Assembly: GCF_014805685.1 (NCBI RefSeq)
Contig: NC_060892.1
Location: 4,491,490 to 4,555,489 of the forward strand
DNA: 64,000 bases
Source of the DNA: Silurus meridionalis
Taxonomy: Eukaryota; Chordata; Actinopteri; Siluriformes; Siluridae
Direction of reading: 5' to 3'
Within the stretch, counting starts at the first letter, position 1. The number at the start of each line of letters is the position of its first letter. A program made the position numbers and the translations under genes. The notes under the pieces were generated by a model. The model saw nothing but the letters and a program-made list of their open reading frames with translations. It made no database searches and was not told the DNA's origin. Of this stretch, positions 58,564 through 64,000 are shown piece after piece.

Positions 58564-59145
58564 CTCTGCCCAAGCCTCCAGGTACACCAGTTGTTACTGA
58601 AACTACAGCCACCAGCATCACCATCACATGGGACAGTGGTAACCCCGAGCCTGTTTCATATTACATCATTCAGTACCGTGCCAAAATCCCTGACAGCAAG
58701 TTTGAGACAATGGATTCCATCACCACCACTCGCTATAGTATAGGCGGCCTCTCTCCCAATACGGAGTACGAGATTCGCGTCTCTGCCGTGAACACTATTG
58801 GCCAGGGTCCAGCCAGCGAACCTGTGGAAGCCAGAACAGGGGAGCAGGCTCCTGCCAGTCCTCCCAGAAACATCCAGGCCAGGATCATCTCCCACAGTAC
58901 GATGATGGTGCGCTGGGAAGAGCCAGAGGAGCCCAACGGCCAAATCAAGGGCTACCGTGTTTACTACACCATGGACCCATCGCAGCCAATGAGCATGTGG
59001 CAGATCCACAACGTGCAAGATAGCATGATCACAACAATTCAGAACCTTGTAGCCTCAGAGACCTACACTATCCGTGTGCTGGCTTTTACCTCAGTAGGAG
59101 ACGGACCATTTTCAGATTCCATTCACGTCAAAGTCCTGCAAGGAG
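58564..59145 (+). CDS. ptprs: Exon: PTPRS-like, FN1 and FN2
   Basis: A single 582-base exon encoding two fibronectin type III repeats, phase 1 to phase 1. FN1 begins [20 protein letters not shown] and has the core W in TWDSGNPEP and the Y-E-I-R-V-S-A-V-N signature near its end. FN2 begins after [11 protein letters not shown] and has [20 protein letters not shown] and [16 protein letters not shown] 582-base FN1-FN2 exon is recalled for LAR-family genes. The open frame extends left of the acceptor (CTACAG ends at 58563), but that part is intron. The donor GTCTGT is weak but is fixed by the phase and by the next exon, which completes Val of VPGQP. Confidence 0.97.
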
Positions 59146-59301
59146 GTCTGTTGAGTTCGCGGTGTCTTGTTTTTTTTTGTTGTTGTTTTTTTGTTTTAAT
59201 GATAGCTTAAAGTTTTTTATAGAATCTGTATTTTTTAAATGTTGTTATGCATCGTTTTATGGATGTTTTGTGTCATGCTGTCGCTCTGGATTGTCTCTTA
59301 G
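59146..59301 (+). other. ptprs: Short intron (156 bp) between FN2 and FN3
   Basis: Begins GTCTGT and ends GTCTCTTAG, with T-rich runs near 59169. No feature inside. Confidence 0.9.
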
Positions 59302-59438
59302 TTCCTGGACAGCCATCCAAGTTTCAGATCGGCGAGGTGTCGGATACCAGTATCGAGCTGACCTGGGAGCCAGCATTCGACAAAGAGGGGATCATTAGTT
59401 ATGAGCTTCGGTATAGAGAAGGCAGTCAAGGCAGTCAG
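59302..59438 (+). CDS. ptprs: Exon: PTPRS-like, FN3 first half
   Basis: Encodes VPGQPSKFQIGEVSDTSIEL, then TWEPAFDKEGIISYELRYRE and GSQGSQ, ending in phase 0 before GTGCAT. VPGQP is the standard FN3 start in the family. The core Trp and the SYELRYREG strand are present. This domain diverges more from mammalian members than Ig1-Ig3 do. Confidence 0.93.
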
Positions 59439-60226
59439 GTGCATTAGATTTTATCATTATATTCATTATGTATGGAACAAAAGCACTCGGGGTATAAAAG
59501 GAAAAGGGTTTACCCTACTTTCACACTAGCGGTGTTGCGTAAAGTTTACCTGTTCGCTTTTTACATTAGGAAACAATTGGCATGTAAACTAGGATTTTCT
59601 CTATTTTTATGTACATATGGTACAGCACAGTAGAGAGGAAAAATCCAAAGAATTGGCTTGATTGATTCCTCGAACCGATCATTATGGTGTGCGTGGTCTG
59701 ATGTTTTCCCATTCTTTAAATTGTACCTTATATACAGGTGGTAGCTTAGCGGTTAAGGCACTGGACTTTAGATCTGAAGATCATGAGTTCAAATTTCAGC
59801 CACACCATGTATGCCAAATGCCATAAATATACATACGTATGTATCTTTGTAAAGGTATAAAATGTATAATAAATCATATATAATGTTTGGAAGAACATTT
59901 ATACCACTGAGAGCACGAAATTAGTAAAGTTACCTTTCCGCAATTCTGTCAAAGTAGTGAATACGAAGTCTGATATCAAATTGTTTTTAACAGATGTAGT
60001 GTGTGATATCTATATCTTAAACTTTAGACTAAGCATTTGTCTACTGCCCTAGTGGTCACTACACAAACAGACACAAAAGACAAAGCGCTCAACAGTGTGA
60101 ACGTAGAGTAACCGTAGCTTATTAGCATGAATGCAGGGTAATGGACAAAGCCCAGTATACATTTGTCAAGTTCCATACAACATGTCATTCAATTTCACAT
60201 TTCACTTACTCTTTCCCAACAAATAG
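59439..60226 (+). other. ptprs: Intron (788 bp) splitting FN3
   Basis: Runs from GTGCAT to AAATAG. It contains a truncated SINE (59737-59825). Nothing else was recognised. Confidence 0.9.
59737..59825 (+). mobile_element. tRNA-derived SINE, internally deleted
   Basis: Head AGGTGGTAGCTTAGCGGTTA and ATCATGAGTTCAAATTTCAG are joined directly to the tail end TGCCAAATGCCATAAATA. The body motif is missing. Confidence 0.7.
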
Positions 60227-60371
60227 GTAACAAAATCATTCGGCCCGTCCTCGTCCTACGTGGTGGAGGGTCTGCGAGCGAACACAGAGTATTACTTCTC
60301 CCTGGCGGCCATTTCGAACAAAGGCATTGGTGCCTTCACCAACGAAATCTCTCAGAAGACCTCTCAAGCCA
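60227..60371 (+). CDS. ptprs: Exon: PTPRS-like, FN3 second half
   Basis: Encodes VTKSFGPSSSYVVEGLRANT, then EYYFSLAAISNKGIGAFTNE and ISQKTSQA plus one base, phase 1, before GTATGT. SYVVE-L-NTEY and GIGAFT correspond to the PTPRS FN3 end (SYVVEDLKPNTEY and GLGAFT as recalled). The acceptor AAATAG is preceded by CTCTTTCCCAAC. This is the last receptor exon in the window; FN4 was searched for to 64000 and not found. Confidence 0.95.
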
Positions 60372-60959
60372 GTATGTACCTCTTTCCCTTTCTCGTTAAT
60401 GTTTGTTTTGTAGAAACGGACACCTGTACTGTGTGTTGTTTTGACTGCACAATGTCTCTGGCCAATGTTTTTCCAAGCATTAGATGCGATCAGACTAAAA
60501 CAACTCTGTTTCACGAGTAGGGTGTGTATCCCTCAACCAAGGCCCTGAATCCGGGGCATCGTAAATGTCAAGAGTAAAATCTAACAGCGTGTGTGTGTGT
60601 CTCCTTCACGGCCAGTTGAAGTGGAAATGTTTTAGGGACACGCACTTTTCTTAGCCTTTTAACTCTGACATTTCTATATATATAAATATTGCAAAGGAAC
60701 AGCTCTGTTTTTTATCTGTATTAGTGTGCGTTTATATGTTTGCACCCCGTGACAACGGAATGAGATTTTGATGCTTTGGAATTACAGTATGTCTATTACA
60801 CTGTTATTACACGTATGACTTGCGACATTGATTAATGTGAATGTAATTACTGATTATCTTTCTTATTAATAACTAGCTGACTTGTAATGGCTTTAATTTG
60901 AGTCTGTGTGTTCACTAGGCTTGTGCAATATTGATTGAATCTGCATTTAGTCAGATTCT

Positions 60960-61222
60960 CAGCGGTGGTGGACAGTAACGAAGCAAATGTAATCCGTTAT
61001 TGTACTACAGTTGCTTTTTCCTTAATCTACTTTACTGAAGTGAAAAGATTATAGCCATAATAAATCATGGTACTTTGGATACTTTTTGAAGGCAAATACT
61101 TTTGTTATTTTACTTAAGTGAATGTTTAAATGGAGCATTTTTACTTTTACTGGAGTCATATTTTACCGAATGCATCTCTACTTTTACTTAAGTACATGGT
61201 TTGTGTACTTCTTCCACCACTG
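60960..61222. mobile_element. hAT-like non-autonomous repeat
   Basis: Starts CAGCGGTGGTGGACAG and ends CTTCCACCACTG. The interior has TACTTTGGATACTTTTTGAA and TACTTTTACTTAAGTACATG, related in inverted sense to 19001-19693. Confidence 0.6.
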
Positions 61223-62612
61223 ATGCCGAGTGTCACTCAGTTTGCATGTAAACTAGTCGGACTTTGCCACTGAGGCAAACCGCTGTAGGTCAGCCATTCA
61301 TGAATCAGTAGTCTTGCAGAAGTCCTGAAGAAGCATAGGGAATCTTGTTTTCTATAAGATTCCACAGATTCGTAGCGTGACTAGGCATTCGTGACGCTGG
61401 TAAATTTGTAGTTTATTCTGATTATGCGGTTAAATTTGGTCAGTTTTATTCTGAAAAATTGCCATATTGGAAAAAAGTCTGACATTTATTTTGGGTATGA
61501 CGGGTTAGTGACCCAACTGAAAAGGCATTGCAGCAAACTGATTAATAGTAAATGCAATACGAACATGGACATTTTTTTTTATTGAGAATAAAATTTTGTG
61601 CAATTACTGCACAAACCAGTTTATACAATTATTTATATAATACAGTTTGACATATTTGGAGTAAAGGTCACTGAACAAAGTGAAAGTGATCTCCAGGTGA
61701 TATTGTGATATTGCACAAGCCTAGTCTTATTTAATTATTTATATATATATATATTTTTTTTTTTTTTTTAAGCAGTGTGTAGGTAGAGATTTATAAAGAT
61801 GATAAAGGTTTTTATTTCGTTTAATGGATTCTTGTGCCTTCTTGCGATCGTGGTGCCACCGGCTACTGCTCTCCACTGTTTGGTTTTGTTTTTGTTTTTT
61901 TCCCTCTGCTGCTGTTTGTACTTTTCACTTTTCCTAAATGTGAAACCAAACAAATCGATATGGTCACCTGTTTTTCTTCTTCCTTTCTTTTCATTTACCA
62001 GCAGCTAGCACACCTTTTTTTCTTGCTTGTGGCCAAAATGCACAAAATGTCATTGACTCCAGTGTGTGCCATGGCTTTCCGCTGCGTCTGCTCTCCCTCT
62101 CACCGAGTCGGACTGAAGGCCTCGCCGTAGGCAGCCACCGCATCCTGCTGCTAGGCGGCGTGTGTGTTGGGAAGATCGGTGAATTATTCAAACCCTTCAG
62201 CTAAAAATACACATTCGCTTCCTGCCTCATGGTTTAGACTAGATACCCAATCTAAGTGATCAAATATTTAGTTCTTGTTACGCATCTTTAATACGTACGC
62301 TCGGGAGCACAAGCTCTCGTTTGGATGCCTGTGGGTTCCATCGGCGTGAATTAGCAAGAATTTAAAAGAAAAAAGGAAGGCGGCAAGAGAAAGCCATGGC
62401 AGCAGGAGTGTTTAAAACGTGTTCTGTTTCCACCAGTGGGAGTGGGTGTGTGTTGAAGAAAAAAGAAGCCGCTGCAGATACCCACACTGTAAAAGTTTGA
62501 GCGCACAAGCTGCATGCAGCACACCTCACTTGCCTGAAGAGGGTGCTATAGGGATCCCTTAACACACCCCTTTCCTAAACACAGGCCTAACCAGGGCCGG
62601 GCATGACTGACC

Positions 62613-62614
<2 letters not shown>

Positions 62615-62651
<37 letters not shown>
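62615..62651. repeat. (TG)n microsatellite
   Basis: About 18 TG units. Confidence 0.97.
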
Positions 62652-62653
<2 letters not shown>

Positions 62654-64000
62654 ACCTTCTCTATCTCAATGTGTTTGTGGAATTACATTTTTTGTTTTCT
62701 TTTATTGTCTTCTTTTAAATAGTCGTAATATATTTTCATCACAACATATGTGTATGTCTAAATATTTCTATGCTTCATATATGTGTTTCCTGCTTAAATG
62801 AAAGCAAAGTTTCTGGCTAAATGTCACTTGGGTTTCCTTCATTTCTTTCAGTATCAGTTAAAGAGACTTGGAGAGATTTTGGTTTGCTTTCCTTCCCTCC
62901 CTGTTTTTTTTTTTTTTTTTTTTTTGTTCCAGTGTATGATTTTTTTATGAGACACATATGGTTCACTTCACAAGAGAAGACAGCTTTCAGTGAATTCCTT
63001 TTGCCCACAACTGGGTTTTCTTTCCCCCACCTTTTTCGCCACAACGATCAGCAACCTGTTCCGCCCCCTGTCCAACTTCCCCATCAGCGCAGCATGTAGC
63101 ATTCTCAAAGCAAATCCATTAAACTAAAGGTGAGAGTAAGTATCTCTGGGGGACAGGTTTAGACTTCTGCTTGGGACTTTGGCGTTCTGGAGGCCTCCGC
63201 TCTGCTCTGCGATGCCTATCGCGACCTTGCAGATGGAAGATTGGGCTCTCAGAGAGACCCTTGCTCAAGCAGAAAACCAAAATCCCCCCTAAAAAAAGAA
63301 AAGAAAGATGGAGTCAATGTGAGAGGGGTCAGGAAGGTGACAGTCAAACAGTCAGTCGTGTTACGAAACAGCATCCACACAAGCAAACACACAAACAAAT
63401 CATTCTAGTGTGAGTTTCTCAGAGGTAAGTGCTCGCTGTTTGGAAGAAGTCCACTCTGCCGCTGCAAGTCGTGTCCTTCTAATGCCTAAAACTAGGTTAT
63501 TTATTGTACGATCCAGAGACACAGTTCGGATTTTTCAGTCTTAGCATCTCGTTTTGGCCAGATCTATGAATTTTGTAGTGTTTTTGTCCATCTAAAAGTT
63601 ACACAAAAAATCAGTTACGTCAGTAAGCATACCTTATATTTTTTTGTGTCTGCTGCAAAAGGCGTCTCAAGATGTTTACAAAATATATTATATATTATAT
63701 TTATATTTTTGTCCTCTGTAGCTTCTTCTATTTGGTCTAGGGAGCGTGAAGGCTATTTATTGTGTGATAGATGACTCGCTCTTCTGTAGTTGTAGATGTG
63801 ACCTGTCGTCTATAAATCACTGTGGTAAACCCGCGAAGCTCCACAGTGAGAAACGCAGGCCTGAAGGGAAATCGCTTCACCCTCCACATGCTTCTAGTTG
63901 TCCATGTGTCACACACATGGTTGGAGCGCCTGCCGCTTTGGCGTTTTTTTTTTTTTTCATTTTTCACAACGTTTCAGATTAGAATTCAGATTGAGCGGGC

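Larger units (their letters stand above)
60372..64000 (+). other. ptprs: Intron after FN3 (right end outside window)
   Basis: Begins GTATGT. It contains an hAT-like repeat (60960-61222) and a (TG)n tract (62615-62651). No exon matching FN4 (normally starting with a Lys-Pro-Ser-Ala-Pro-Pro type motif) is visible. Confidence 0.75.

Noticed and set aside
62850..62960. Acceptor-like TTTCTTTCAG and a later TTTGTTCCAG as possible FN4 starts
   Set aside because: The translation in the required phase shows no FN3-fold signature and no Lys-Pro-Ser-Ala-Pro-Pro start.
63052..63129. Exon-like 78-base segment between TTTTTCGCC...GATCAG and the donor GTGAGA
   Set aside because: In the phase set by the FN3 exon it runs into a stop and encodes nothing like FN4. 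Kept only as a possible cryptic exon.
1..64000. CRISPR arrays, rRNA, complete tRNA genes, bacterial operons or viral genes
   Set aside because: None seen. All tRNA-like signals sit in SINE heads or lack a cloverleaf, and all strong coding similarity belongs to one spliced vertebrate gene.

Overview
The window is vertebrate, almost certainly teleost fish, genomic DNA. It is AT-rich and intron-dominated, with many short interspersed repeats of teleost type and long microsatellites. No bacterial, viral or stand-alone small gene was found. A catfish or related otophysan is plausible from the repeat families, but the sequence does not prove it.

One protein-coding gene runs along the + strand: the extracellular part of a type IIa (LAR-family) receptor protein tyrosine phosphatase, best matched to PTPRS (PTP sigma). 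Eleven exons were located, from 13579 to 60371. They encode Ig1 (two exons), Ig2 (two exons), Ig3 (one exon), FN1 plus FN2 (one exon) and FN3 (two exons). Three of the eleven are micro-exons of 9, 18 and 12 bases that are too short to appear as ORFs: meA3 (35094-35102), meA6 (39921-39938) and meB (50610-50621). All junctions are GT-AG and the phases agree through the chain, giving 1761 coding bases (about 587 residues). The signal-peptide exon lies left of the window. FN4 and later repeats, the membrane segment and the two phosphatase domains lie to the right.

Layout: 1-13578 is the intron before Ig1 (at least 13.6 kb, its left end outside). 13579-15049 holds Ig1. 15050-31500 is a 16.5 kb intron. 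31501-48689 holds Ig2, split by meA3 and meA6. 50610-50621 is meB, in the Ig2-Ig3 linker. 58039-60371 is a compact block holding Ig3 and FN1-FN3. 60372-64000 is the start of the next intron.

In LAR-family receptors meA and meB tune synaptic partner choice by changing the Ig2 loop and the Ig2-Ig3 spacing. All three micro-exons here have both boundaries in phase 1, so each can be included or skipped without shifting the frame.

Introns carry tRNA-derived SINEs with at least three different 3' tails, an L2-like LINE end that shares one of those tails, other LINE tails, and several families of short non-autonomous DNA transposons (hAT-like and Tc1/mariner-like). There are also a foldback element, a degenerate CCTTAA array, and long (TC)n, (AT)n and (CA)n tracts. 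Several non-repetitive intronic blocks are candidates for conserved regulatory elements, but that needs cross-species alignment.
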